A DNA stretch of 64,000 nucleotides, from positions 66,647,797 to 66,711,796 of the forward strand of contig NC_084836.1 of assembly GCF_033115175.1 (NCBI RefSeq), written 5' to 3'. The notes under the pieces were generated by a model that did no database searches, had not been told where the DNA came from, and worked only from the letters and a program-made list of their open reading frames with translations. This stretch comes from Lepus europaeus (Eukaryota > Chordata > Mammalia > Lagomorpha > Leporidae). Each line of letters starts with the position of its first letter. Within the stretch, counting starts at the first letter, position 1. Position numbers and translations under genes: made by a program. Shown here piece after piece: positions 11,691 through 22,440 of the stretch.

Positions 11691-13251
11691 GGGGAAGAGG
11701 GGTGAGGGGGCCCCAGCTTTCCCAGTGACTGACCCCCCATTCACCAAGCAGTTACCAGGGGAAAGAAAGAAAAAGAGCCCAGGGCATGTGGAGGGCTGCT
11801 TGCGAGCTTCCCCAGTACCGGGACATCCGGGGGTTTACAGTGACCCCACACTCCCCCCCACCCCATAAACAGCTAGGCTACTTCAGGACAATTCCTGTTT
11901 CCTCGCTCCGCGAAGGGCCGGGAGGGGGTGCTGGGGAGGGGAGGGAGTTGGGGAGCGCGCCCCGCACTTTGTCCTCCCGGGCGGGTGTGCTGGTTTGGCG
12001 GGTTTCAGACGCAGGGTGGCAGCAGACAAAACAAGTAAACAAGTCACAGACACAATAAACAGGGGCAGCTGCGGCGCGGCGGCAGAGGCCGTGGGCCCGG
12101 CGAGGGGGCACTGTCCTGGGGGCACGTCACCCTCTGCGCCCCAGGTGGCCGAGGCCCGCGCTCGGGGCCGGCGGAGCAGGCTTGCGAGAGAGAGCCGAGG
12201 GCTCGGCGCGGCGCGGCGGCATGTCTGGACGCGAATCCTAAGAGGAACCTTTCGCCCAGCGGCGGCGGGAAAACCCTCCTGGCCCAGCTCTGCCCTTACT
12301 TTTCTTTTATGGGTTTTTTTTTTTTTTTAACTGACATTTATATTTCCCCTCTGCTCTGTCTTTTCGTAGCCCTGGAAGCGAGAAAGGCCGGAAAAGAGGC
12401 TCCGAAGACTCGAAGACTCCGCAGCGCGGACTCCGAGGCGCACAGGCGGGGCCCAGTGTGGGTCCTGCTCGGCCTCCAGCAGCCTCCCCCCGGCCTGGCT
12501 TTGCCCTGGCTCAGGTAGCCGAGCGGATTTTAAACGCATTCCCGTGAGTCTCCAGATCTGGGTGTTTGGGGGGACCCCAGAGAGATCCTAATCTGCTCCC
12601 ACAAATGCAGGCAAATCTGGGGTGAGCAAGGAGAGACAAATGCTGCTGCCTCCCCGGCCCTCTGGCTCGCTCCTCCACCGGCCTCGCCAAGCCTCCGGGC
12701 TGGCCCCTACCTCAGCACACCGCCTGAGACCACCTAATCACCCGCCCAGGAGCACCACGGCCCACTGCTGGGTGTTCAGCACTGCTCCTGGGCCCGCCAC
12801 AGCCGTGAAAGAGTGCCCCAGAATTCACTTGCAAGACCACTGGAGTCCCCAACAGTCTGCAAGCTGGGGACGTTTGAGGGAAATACCACGAGAAATCCAA
12901 AGGGTCTGGCATTTCCCCAGCCCAGGGAAGGCAGTGAGGTCTGGGAACGCCTTTGTGGCACCCGTGGGTTCCTGGAACCCGCCTATCCCACCTCCAGCAC
13001 GCACACAGGGCCTCCTGGCTGTGCCCTGTGAGCCCACGAGCTCACTCTCATCTATGAGTGAGGGCTAACAACATTTCGCATGCACATAAAACGGTGTTTG
13101 AGCGAATCTAGGCATGGTAATACACAATTAGCCGCCGAGGAAACATGAGTCTGTGTATATACACGCACAGGTCTGAGTCTGTACATTTGAGCCTGTTCAT
13201 AATAAATGTATGAAAGCTCCCAAGCCTGGTTGCAGAACACAACAGCCAACC

Positions 13252-13289
13252 CAACAAGGTCGCCTTCTCTCAACAAGGTCGCCTTCTCC
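13252..13289. repeat. Two-copy 19-bp tandem repeat
   Basis: CAACAAGGTCGCCTTCTC followed by T or C is present twice head to tail (13252-13270 and 13271-13289) with one mismatch at the last base. It is probably a recent local duplication. Confidence 0.9.
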
Positions 13290-15094
13290 GTGGGGATCAT
13301 TACTGTCACAACGGCGAGAGATGTCCATTTGCTCTTTAGTTAGGAGACAGCACATGAAATACACGGATGGCAGGCCTGACAAAGCTCCTCCCCCACCCCC
13401 AGTGAGGGCCAGGCCTGAGAGTGCCCAGAATGGGCTCAGAGAACACTGGGGGCCCTGGGCTCCGGGCAGCACTGCCAGGCCCAGATCCACAGACCCAGTG
13501 TCTGGCCAGCCTCAGCCCTGGGTGTGCAGAGTCCTTGAGCCAGATTCTATTCTCAGCTCCTCTGGCTATTATTAGATAATCACAGAGCAGCTCTCCTGCA
13601 GCAGGGACCTTGTCTGCAGGGAATCTGGCCTGCAAGAAGGCTGAGGTTGCCACTGGAGGCCCCCGCCTCGCGCTTTCTGTTGGAGCTCCACAGAGTGACA
13701 GAGAGAGGCGAAAGAAAAGCGAAAGTAACGAAGCAGAGGGCTGGCCTTGGAGATCCGCCTATCTCCTGGCCAGACTGGAAAACTGAAAACCAAGGCCAGC
13801 CACTGCTGCCCCCTGCTCTCTCTCTCTGCATCCCTCTGTCTCAGCAGGACCAGGATGGGTTTAGGGATGCAGGGCACCGGGCAAAGTGGGGGCCTGCGGA
13901 CCCGAGCCAGGAAGAGACAGAAAATCAATGCAACTTCCTGATGTGGGCGCAGGATGGTACTGTGAACCCATCACCCTCGAACCCTAGCACCCCTAGATCT
14001 CACGGTCAGCGCCTTTCAGTTAGATCCCTTGGTCCCAGAGAAATACCCCCAGCCTGGCCCAGGCCCGCCCCTCCGATGGGAGGCAGCCCCTCTAGTATCC
14101 CAGGTGACTCCCCGGGAGCCTGAATGGCTTTCTCTGGGAACGGTTCTCTTTCGGGGACGAACAAAGGAGACTTGTGCACACACCCCCACCCCGCGTCCGT
14201 GCGGCCATCCGCAGGGGCGGGGGCGGACGACACACAGGCGAAAGAGAGAAACAGAGGCCTCACCGGTCGGCGGCTCCCACTCTACGCCAGGAGAAAGGCT
14301 CCCGTTTTCGGGCCTCTCGGCCCCTCCACCGTTCTCCCCTCGCCCTCCTGAGCTCCCTCCGACTCCGGGTCCCCGGGACGTCAGCCCCAGGGCCGCGCCC
14401 GAGCGGCGGAGAGCGCGCGGCAGCCGGCGCAAGGCAGCAGGCTGGGCCCATTTGGGGACAGCCAAGCGCTTTTCTCGATCGTAAACAAGGAACGCGAAAT
14501 TAGCCCTTCGGCAGACGCCTCTGCCGACACACAGTCCTGGGGAGGCGGGGGGGGTGGGTGGGAGAAGGGGGAGAGAAAATGCCATTTCTTCCCTCGGGAG
14601 AATACCTCCGAGGTCTTTATGTCGGCTGCGAAAGGGGAATTTTGGGGGGGCAGGAGAGGAAGGGAAGGGGGCTGTGGGGGGAGGGGACAGAAGATTCACC
14701 GTTATTGCAACCCAGGGGGACGTATTCCAATTGCAGTCCAACTGGATTTTTAAGAATTTGATAAAAACGGATTTTTCTGCCCCCTCCCGTCCCCAGCCCC
14801 CACCCCAGGCAATGGGTCAGGGTTTAAACAGGAAATCGAGGAGCGGTCCCCTCCCCCACTCCGGCTCGCCGCAGAATCCCAGTAGCCCTGTGTGGATGGG
14901 GGTGTCTTGGCTCCTATTGAAGGCTGAGTGTAGCCCCAGACCCAGACCTCCCCAGAAAGGCGCGCCCCCTCCCCGCACTGGGTGTGTCTCCTCGGGTGGG
15001 TAAGCGTTTGCGTGTGCGTCCCCTTTCCCAAACACAAACTCATCCATTTCATGCGGGTAGGAGCCGCCTCGGACCCAGGCCCCCGAGCAGGGCG

Positions 15095-15235
15095 CGGTCA
15101 TATATCACACTCCAACACATTCAGGGCCACGTACATTTGGAAGAAATTAAGCCACTGTGTTATGAAGCCATATGTGTCGGGTTAAGACTATACAACACGC
15201 CATTAGCACCAATTATGAGGAAGATCCCCGGCGCC
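15095..15235. promoter_or_regulatory. Candidate conserved noncoding element
   Basis: Complex block with CATATATCACAC, CCACGTACATTTGG, AAATTAAGCC, GTTATGAAGCCATATG and CCATTAGCACCAATTATG. It is bounded by GC-rich, low-complexity DNA. Motif content suggests a homeodomain-bound enhancer. Confidence 0.4.
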
Positions 15236-15537
15236 CCGACCCTCCCGGCCACGCTGTCCTGACGCCTGCACCCGGAAGCCGGCCGCCCCTGGGGTCCTCG
15301 CTGCCTCCTCAGCACCCCGAGGCACCGCATGCGAGGCCTGGGCCTGTCCCCGTCCCGCCGGGGTCCGCCCCCATCCCCACCTCCGCCCCAGGCCGGAGCA
15401 GCCATGCAGGGGGCGTGGAGCCTTCCGGTGGGCATCCCGGGCGGGGTGGCTGCGGTGGGGGTGGGGGCACCGGACCCAGGGAGAGAAAGCGGATAGGCCT
15501 CTTTTTCTGCACGCACAAGATGGCTTTAGAGGACGGC

Positions 15538-15569
15538 AGCCCCCACCCCCACCCCCACCCTCACCCGCA
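15538..15569 (-). repeat. C-rich run, potential G-quadruplex on minus strand
   Basis: Five consecutive runs of three to five C separated by single A or TA/TC (CCCCCACCCCCACCCCCACC), i.e. (GGGGGT)n on the minus strand. It satisfies the simple G4 pattern with one-base loops. Confidence 0.7.
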
Positions 15570-16294
15570 GTGCAGGGCACCTCCCACCCTGCCATCCGCC
15601 AGAGTGGGGGCGGGAGCAGGGGGTGGGCAGACGCTCCCCCGCGGCTGACGCGCACCAGCCACCAGCCTCCCCCTTAATTGCCAATTAACAGGCCCCGCCG
15701 TCCGCCTCGCTGCGCCCGCTTCCTGCTCGGCGGCCCGGCCCTGGGCGCGCACTGCGCATGTGTGAGCTCTGGCCGCCGCGCTCTCCGGGAGGGAGGGGGC
15801 TGCCGGACTGGGAGGGGCGCCCGAAAGTTTGTTCGGGCGGCTTGGGGGGCTGACGTCGCTCAGGGGGCAGTGGGCGCAGCCTACAGGTTCTCTCTCCCCA
15901 CCCTGGAGTTGCAGCCTCCAGGCCCCCTCCGTCCCGCAGATCCATAATAAACAGGTACCACCGACGCGGTGGGCATCACGCGGAGAGGGCCGGCGCCTTC
16001 GACGACCCCTCCCCAGCCCCGGCTCGGCGCGCGCCCCTCGGGCTCCACCGTCGTGCCCCTCGACCCCCAGCGGCGGCGGCGCGCAGGGGGCACGGGGACA
16101 GCACACCCACCCCACTAGCAGTTACCGGCGCTCCAGTTTAACCCCACCCACCCCCACTTTTCCTCCCCATAATTACCCACGCGCCCACCCCCTCTCCTCT
16201 CTAACCGAGGCAAGCCGCTGCTGTCCTTATCTTGAAACCGCCACCCAGCTACGGACCATTAGTTACATAGTTGAACCAATAAGGAAACACTTAC

Positions 16295-17160
16295 CGGGCG
16301 CTGCTGTCACTCTCCCTCTCTCTCTCTCTTTCTGCCTCTCTCTCCCTCACTCTGTCTTGCTCCTCTTCCCTCATTCTGTGCCGCTGCCGAGCCGTCTCAG
16401 CTCCACACACACACACATATACTTTATGGAAATTCAAAAATAAAAAAAGAACAGTCCTAATCGCAAGAAAAAAAAAAAGCCAAATAAAACCGAGGAGAGT
16501 TGCGAGAAGGGGGGCAGGAGGGAGAGCCTGGGAGGAGAGGGGCGGAGGCCTCTGCAGCTCCGGGTCTCAACTCCAACTCACACATTCCTCCTGCCCCTTG
16601 GGGGCCAGGGGGTCTGGGGGAAAGGAGAGAGAGGACCCTCAACTCCTGCCTCTCCCCTCCCATCCCCACCCTCCCCAGGTGCCCCCAGCTGCCGGCAACT
16701 CCACCTGGGAGGGAAAAAATTAAACTGGGGGAGGGGGAAGAGGAATAATTATTTATCAGATTAATAAAAAAATATACACTGGTAATGAAGGGAGCGCCCA
16801 GTGCTGGTTTCCCTGGCCGTGGTTAGGCTCTTACAGGGAGGACCGTTCTGCGGAGCGCTCGGAACGGACAAACCACAATAAAAAGTTCACGTTCATGGAT
16901 GGAATCCACATGACTTCTTGTGGCCAATCCAACTTGTGAGTCGATCGTAAACTTTTATTACTCAGCTGTAAATTTTCTGCAAACAACCGGGAATGCGATG
17001 CATTTGTGTAGCGTGTGCAAATGGGCGCCACGGTCGCCATGTTTACCCAATTCTCTCCGAGAGGGAGCATCCCCCGACCCCCACCCCACCCCCACCCACC
17101 GCCCACTCCCCACGGCCCGGCTGCTCCCGGGCAGCGCGGAGAGCGCTGCAGGGACACGCG
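16295..17160 (-). promoter_or_regulatory. Distal promoter and noncoding 5' exon shared by HOXC4/HOXC5/HOXC6 (putative)
   Basis: Mammalian HOXC4, HOXC5 and HOXC6 share an upstream noncoding exon about 11.5 kb 5' of HOXC6, which maps here. On the minus strand, 16910-16810 (AACTTTTTATTGTGGTTTGT then CCGTTCCGAGCGCTCC) closely resembles the human HOXC4 5' UTR as I remember it. The block 17030-16880 carries CGATCGTAAA, GATTGGCC (CCAAT) and AAAATTTACAG. A consensus donor CCCG|GTAAGTG is at 16295|16294 on the same strand, preceded by a purine-rich stretch, and could end the exon. Exon 5' boundary and donor choice are inferred; a full-length cDNA would decide. Confidence 0.5.
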
Positions 17161-18529
17161 GCGAGCTAAGCAGGAGACGTTGAGGCGTTGGGTGCCTCTG
17201 CCTGCTGCGCCGAATTTTAAATACTGTCCTTAATAAATGGAGGTATTAAGGTTGCATGGAGGGGAATCCAAGCTTTGCGAAGATTTGTGGCCTTGGGCTA
17301 GTGTCGGCTGGCGGATCCAGGAAAGGGATGCCCTCCCTACCCCTATCTCTCTCTTTTTTTCTTTTCTCCCTAGGAAGAAAACAGCTTTCTCTCTGCTACC
17401 GGGGTGTGCGCGCAAACTCCCGTTACACCCTAGACGGGATCGGAGTCACGGGCCACTGGCAACCTCCCAGTAGGGCTGACCTGGCCGGGGTCTGAGAAGC
17501 TGTGAGCTCTAAGCCCGGCCCTGAGCTTTCCTGCGGAGGCAGCAGGAGGGCTGGGAATTTGGGATGGCTTCCAGGACCCTGAAGGCAAATCTCACCCTCA
17601 GATCCCTTACTCAGGGACGATGACATCCACCTCTCCCCTCCCCCAAGACCGTCCCCAGCCCAGGTGTCCACATTTCCTAGGCTCCCTCGGCAGGCAGCGT
17701 GCACTCATTTCAGAACCAAAAAGAAAATGCCCATGATCTTAGTCTAGGGTGCAAGGCAGCTTGAAGCTTTCCCCATCTTGGCGGGATGCCCACGCCCACC
17801 TGCCTTTTCAGAAAATTAGCCTGGTTCAGTGTCTGGGGCCCTGAAGAAAGAACCATTTTCTGCCCTGAAGTGTACCTTCAGCAGGGAAATTCAGAGACCC
17901 TTGTTTCTCCAGACCCCAGGTTTGGCAGTGTGGCCAGTGTGGGGCCCCCATAGAGACTATGTGCTTGTGGGTTGCAGCACAGCCTCTCCCCGCTCGCTCT
18001 TGCCTGGGTGAGGAGCGGAGCTGGCACGGGAGCCTCCGTGGCCCAGTGTCCCCACCCTAACCCACAGGGCTCCCTCACCCCCTCCCCAAACGTGCTCTAC
18101 TATGAGCAAAGCAGTTCCCCCAACCAGATGCAGGGACCTTGTTTCTTTTACAAACCCACCCATAAATTTTATAACAGGTAGTTAAAAATTACGACGAGGA
18201 AGCGCTGGCCCAGCTCTTCACAATGGACAGCGGGGAGAATGGGACAGCGCCGCGGGCAGCTCACCGGAAATTTTGCTTCTAGTCTGTGGCACAACCTGTC
18301 CCTAATTGGGACAGGGGGAACTTTCCCAGCCACCAGGCTGTCAGTGGGGCATCTCATTGAGGGAAGCTGATGGGGGGGGGTCAACCCACTCTCAAAGGGT
18401 CCCCCAAGACCCCTTCCAATGCTCCCTGCCCGCCTTCCCCTGTCTGATCGTCGCACAGGCCCATAGCGCCCCTGGACTCTGCAATAAGGGATTGGGAAGG
18501 GAGAGAAAACGCTGAGAATTTAAAAAAAA

Positions 18530-18730
18530 AAAAAATGCAGGGAAACGAATTTGCCCCTCAACTTAACAGTCGCATTATCTTGTCTCTACCGTTGAGATTA
18601 GAATAATAAATTCAAAGTGAAATGAGTGAGATGCTTCAACTCAGCATTTTGAAAGATACTATTTTTCACAAATCACAAATAGCTTTCGGAAACCACTTTG
18701 ATTGGCTAATAAAAAAGTAAAGAATGGGAG
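18530..18730. promoter_or_regulatory. Candidate conserved noncoding element downstream of HOXC8
   Basis: AT-rich complex island containing GCATTATCTTG, GAATAATAAATTC, AAGTGAAATGAGTGAG, ACAAATCACAAATAG and TTTGATTGGCTAATAAAA (inverted CCAAT). It is bounded by GC-rich DNA. Inference from composition. Confidence 0.4.
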
Positions 18731-20644
18731 AGACAAGAGTCGTATCTGCCGCAGCCGAGTGGTCCCCGTTCCGGTAATGGGACGGCGGGAGCATCTGAGA
18801 GGACGCGTTTCTAAAGAGCGCGCATCCCGCTCGCAATTACGTTCCCCCATAAAACGGGTTTTTACCTCCTTTTCTTTCCAAACGAGAACACAGAGGCCGT
18901 GGGCAGGGCGGGTGGGGGAGAGGGTGCGGAGCGAAGGGGCGGCGGGGGCTCCCTGGGTCCGGCCCTCCTGGTGCCCGACTTCGCCAGCCCCGCCGGGCGC
19001 CAGACGCACCCCGCCCTCCGACGCGCCGGGCTGGGGCCACGGGCATGGCTGAGCAGGACTAGGGACAAACGGAACACATTTGGCGAGACCCCTCACAGCC
19101 ACTTACTGCACGGTTCACCCTGTTCCGCGGCAGGGCCCGATATTCTTATTAATAGCAACCATAATTCCACATTTAAAAATGAAACGGCCCTCGGCCAACC
19201 CTCGGCGCGTGGAGGGGACGTGCAGGCCTGAGGTCCGAGCAAAACGGTGCCTTTTGGGGGCTTCCCCAGGCGGGTAGCTGGTGTCTCCTACAACACACTG
19301 GATTACCTGGCTGACGCCTGGGCTCCGAGCAGGGACCCCAGTTTCCGGGAGATTTCACTCGAGCGCCCCGCTCAAAGCTTCCCCAGGCTGTAGGGTCCCT
19401 TAAGAGCGATGCCTGATCCAATCCTATACTGTGACCTGGCCAGGGACTAGAACCCCCTTGAAATTACCCAAAACAAGAATTGTTGGCCTGTGTTTAGGTC
19501 TGGGAAAATCATTGACTAGGAAACAGAGGGAGAGGGAGAGAGAGATAGATATACATCTGGCCTCAAAAATATTTCTGTCTTTGGGGGTCTGGTTTTTAAG
19601 GCCAGAAGATCCCCTCCCCTCTCCTGCTGAGTCAGAGGGCTTGTATCTCTGGAATTTGGAATGGTTTGACCAGCATCTCATTGGCATAAACAGATTTTTT
19701 GGTCTAGGACTCTCTAGAGAAAAGTGAGAGACCCTTTTACCTCAGGGGTCTCAGAGCCCTCACTCAACTTTATTTTGGAGAATGAAGATTGGAATGGAGA
19801 TTGTCCTTAACCTGCTATGACCATGGCGGGGACTGTCTATTCAGCTGGCCAAGTCCCCCAGGCTCACGGGCAGCACTTTGGGGACAGGCAAGCTGCCCAC
19901 TTGCCAAGGTGAAGCTGGGAGTGGGCTGGAAACAGCCAGAACAGAGGCTGCACAGGACACAGAGGGCTGAGTGACAGTGAGGGCTCCAAGCCGGCCGAAT
20001 TGGAATTTCAGGATGTGGACCCCAGGCTGGCCAGTCTTCCAGCTCACCCATTTCCCTCTTGGCCTCTTCCCCAGACCCAAGCCTCCTCCCCCCCCATCTT
20101 CCCCCCACACACAGACACTTAGCACCCCCCATCTTAGGCATCTTCTAGCCAAGCCCCCCAGACAGGCCAGCTGCCCCCACCCCAGGCACTGTTGTCATGC
20201 AGGGTGCCGGAAGCCAAGGGCTGGCCATCGGGGCCATGTGGAGACCAGAAGGAACCCCACAGCCTCGCCCTCAGCTCCAGGCCCTGGGAGGTAAAGGCAC
20301 AGCTGCAGGAGGGGAATGGGGCAGAGTCTTTGTCTGGGCCTAGCTCAGAGCTGAGGAGGAGGAAGAGGGTGGATGAGGGGATGAGGATCTTTCTTCCCAC
20401 TAGGCTCCTAGATTCTAGAAACCCACTTTGCTTGGAGCCAGGATTCTCCCAAGAACACACTGATAAACCCTTCTTCTTCCTACCAATGGGTGGTTCCTCT
20501 TCCTCCTCCTCTGACCCCCTACCCCTTCCACCTGCCCTCCCAGCCCAGCCTGCCCTGGCCACCCCAGGCTGCTCTGCACATGAGTTCCTTCCCCCCAACC
20601 CCAAGTCAGGTCGGTGGAGCAGACCTTTTGCAGAGTGTTGAGGC

Positions 20645-20661
20645 GGGGGGGGGGGGGGGGG
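20645..20661. repeat. Poly-G run of 17
   Basis: An uninterrupted homopolymer of G just beyond the HOXC8 3' end; the exact length is liable to sequencing error. Confidence 0.85.
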
Positions 20662-20728
20662 ACAACAGAGAGAGCTGCAGAGAACAAGCCAGTCATTCCA
20701 GCTTCAAATATTTTTCTCCTTTTTTTTT

Positions 20729-20734
20729 TTTATT
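20729..20734 (-). terminator. HOXC8: Poly(A) signal AATAAA, HOXC8
   Basis: AATAAA on the minus strand followed by an A-rich, then G/T-containing region; the last signal before GC-rich spacer. Confidence 0.65.
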
Positions 20735-21085
20735 ATGACTCACGTATACAATACAAAGTACTTGGACCAGGAACAGGGTTGTCGGGACACAAAACCTACA
20801 TTCATAGCTGGACATAAAGACAAATGACCAAAAATTATTATTATAGATATATTTTTAACGTTTTTTTTCTTTCGAGCACGTTGCATAAACAGAGGATTCA
20901 AGACAGAGTTAACTATACATTCAGTGCAATTTAGCTCTACTCTACTGGGGTTAGAAGCACAATAAAAGCGCACAGGACCGGCGAGCTAGGCAGTATCAGT
21001 TGTTGGGTCCTTCTTAGTGAAATAAGCAGCAACAAACAACAACAAAACCGCATTACGAGTACTCTCAAAGCAGGATTTCTTTCTA

Positions 21086-21093
21086 TAGGTAGT
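21086..21093 (-). promoter_or_regulatory. miR-196 target site 1 in HOXC8 3' UTR
   Basis: The mRNA sense reads ACTACCTA, complementary to miR-196a nucleotides 1-8 (TAGGTAGT). HOXC8 is an established miR-196 target in vertebrates; this copy is read directly from sequence. Confidence 0.75.
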
Positions 21094-21225
21094 GATAAAA
21101 TACGTTGGAGGTTTCTTCTTTTTTTTTTTTCATTTTTCACTTTTTTCTCTTTTTTTTTTCCTCCTATAGTAGGGTTTTTTTTTTTAATTTTCTCTTTCTT
21201 TTTCAAGATTATTGCAGGTTCCCTT

Positions 21226-21233
21226 TAGGTAGT
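21226..21233 (-). promoter_or_regulatory. miR-196 target site 2 in HOXC8 3' UTR
   Basis: A second ACTACCTA 8-mer in mRNA sense, 140 nt from site 1. The spacing is too great for close cooperative effects but gives additive repression. Confidence 0.75.
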
Positions 21234-22013
21234 ATGTTAAAGGTTTATTATCAGTATTATTATTATTATTTATTTATTTTCATGATTGTGGCGATTTCTG
21301 AGCGCTAACAGTAATGCAGCTCAGAGAAAGCTGGGCCCAACAGAACAGAAATCAAACAGCGAAGGCAGGCGACGGAGGCGTGGGCCCGAGTGACCATGGG
21401 AAGGGCTAGGTAGGATTTCAGAGGCGACTGCAGGCTCCTATGTACCCCACGGAAACAGGGGAGGTGGGAGCGCCACATCTCCTTCAGGTTTCTCTTAGGT
21501 GCCCAGAGAAAGTCAAGGGTTTTTTTTTTTTTTTCCTAAGCAGGGAGCCCCAGGAGCAGGAGGGGGAGGGGGAGGGGGCATACTCCTTGGTATTCTTCCC
21601 TTATTTCTTTAAAACTGTTTCCCTTTCCTGATTTTTTTTTCTTCCCCTTTTAAACAAGTAAATCTAGTCCACTAGGTCCTAGCATTAAGACAAAGCCCCA
21701 AGTCCTCTTCCATATTTTGAAAGGGGCTCCCTTCTAAAATAAATACCGGGCAGCAGGGAGGCGGGACCGTGGCACAAGGGGGCAGAGAGAGAGAGAGAGA
21801 GAGAGAGAGGGCCAGGAGGCCGAGGCTGGGACCTGAGACTCCAGGAAGGACCCAGGAGGGTGGGGGTAGGAGCAAGTGTATCTGGGAGGGCCAGGAGTGG
21901 ACCCGAGGGTCCCAACATTCCGCTGCATCTCGGTCTCCCCCTCCAGCCCCCAAACAAATAAAGAGTGGGGGGGGGAGTCCAAAGGTAATAAAAGAGAGCT
22001 GGGAGTATCTGAC

Positions 22014-22020
22014 AGGTAGT
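22014..22020 (-). promoter_or_regulatory. miR-196 target site 3 in HOXC8 3' UTR
   Basis: mRNA-sense AACTACCTG pairs with miR-196a nucleotides 2-9; a GTTGT block just 3' on the plus strand could give supplementary pairing to the miRNA 3' part. It lies 128 nt after the stop codon. Confidence 0.65.
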
Positions 22021-22147
22021 TAGAGTTGTGAGTGTCATTCTATTCTCTATAAAAGCAAATGACAGTCGTAAACTTCTCAATTTATCTGCTACCATAAAAC
22101 GAAACTTCAAGGAGTTGCTAAAGGGGGGGGGTGTCCCTCTTTCTTGC

Positions 22148-22440
22148 TTAGTCCTTGTTCTCTTCTTTTTCTTCCTCTTCTTTCTCCTCTTCCTCGTTCC
22201 CTTCCTCCTCCACCTTCTCCTCATCCCGGGCTCCGGGCAGTTTATCCTTGTTGTTTTCTTTTTTCCACTTCATCCGTCGGTTCTGGAACCAGATCTTCAC
22301 TTGCCTCTCGGTCAGTCCCAGGGCGTGAGACACCTCTATCCGGCGTTTCCGTGTCAAATACGGATTAAAGAGAAACTCCTTCTCTAGTTCCAAGGTCTGA
22401 TAGCGGCTGTAAGTCTGCCGGCCACTGCGCCGCCCCGGAG
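22148..22440 (-). CDS. HOXC8: HOXC8 exon 2 (homeodomain)
   Basis: The exon begins after the acceptor GTCCAG| (AG at 22442-22441), completing Ala146 (G|CT). It encodes homeodomain residues 149-208, with helix 3 [14 protein letters not shown], and ends in an acidic Glu-rich tail ([18 protein letters not shown]) and TAA at 22150-22148. The total is 242 residues, as in human and mouse, and I see no difference in this exon from the human protein I recall. The GAG/GAA-rich tail codons form a purine-rich low-complexity DNA stretch that is nonetheless in frame and conserved. Confidence 0.98.

Larger units (their letters stand above)
5761..16294. other. HOXC6-HOXC8 spacer, proximal part
   Basis: No coding gene or homeobox remnant is seen over this 10.5 kb; there is no HOXC7 in tetrapod clusters and no trace of one. 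It alternates GC-rich low-information sequence with AT-rich complex islands listed separately (about 7080, 7915, 8690, 11040, 15095). On the minus strand it would be intron for transcripts joining the distal exon at about 16.3-17.2 kb to HOXC6, HOXC5 or HOXC4. Confidence 0.6.
17161..20710. other. HOXC6-HOXC8 spacer, distal part (downstream of HOXC8)
   Basis: No gene seen. AT-rich complex blocks are at about 17210-17290 and 18530-18730 (described separately), plus a short one at about 19135-19190 with CTTATTAATAGC and CCATAATTCC. The remainder is GC-rich with C- and G-runs. Confidence 0.6.
20711..22147 (-). other. HOXC8: HOXC8 3' UTR with three miR-196 seed sites
   Basis: It runs from the stop (22150-22148) to a poly(A) signal AATAAA at 20734-20729; another AATAAA is at 21249-21244. 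The gene span then matches the human HOXC8 unit of about 3.6 kb as I recall it. The AT/T-rich body holds miR-196 seed complements ACTACCTA at 21093-21086 and 21233-21226 (8-mer type) and ACTACCT at 22020-22014. A (GA)n run is at about 21785-21809. Confidence 0.75.

Noticed and set aside
5761-20710. A HOXC7 gene or pseudogene between HOXC6 and HOXC8
   Set aside because: Group 7 is absent from tetrapod HOXC clusters, and I see no homeodomain helix-3 coding sequence (WFQNRRMK) on either strand in the spacer.
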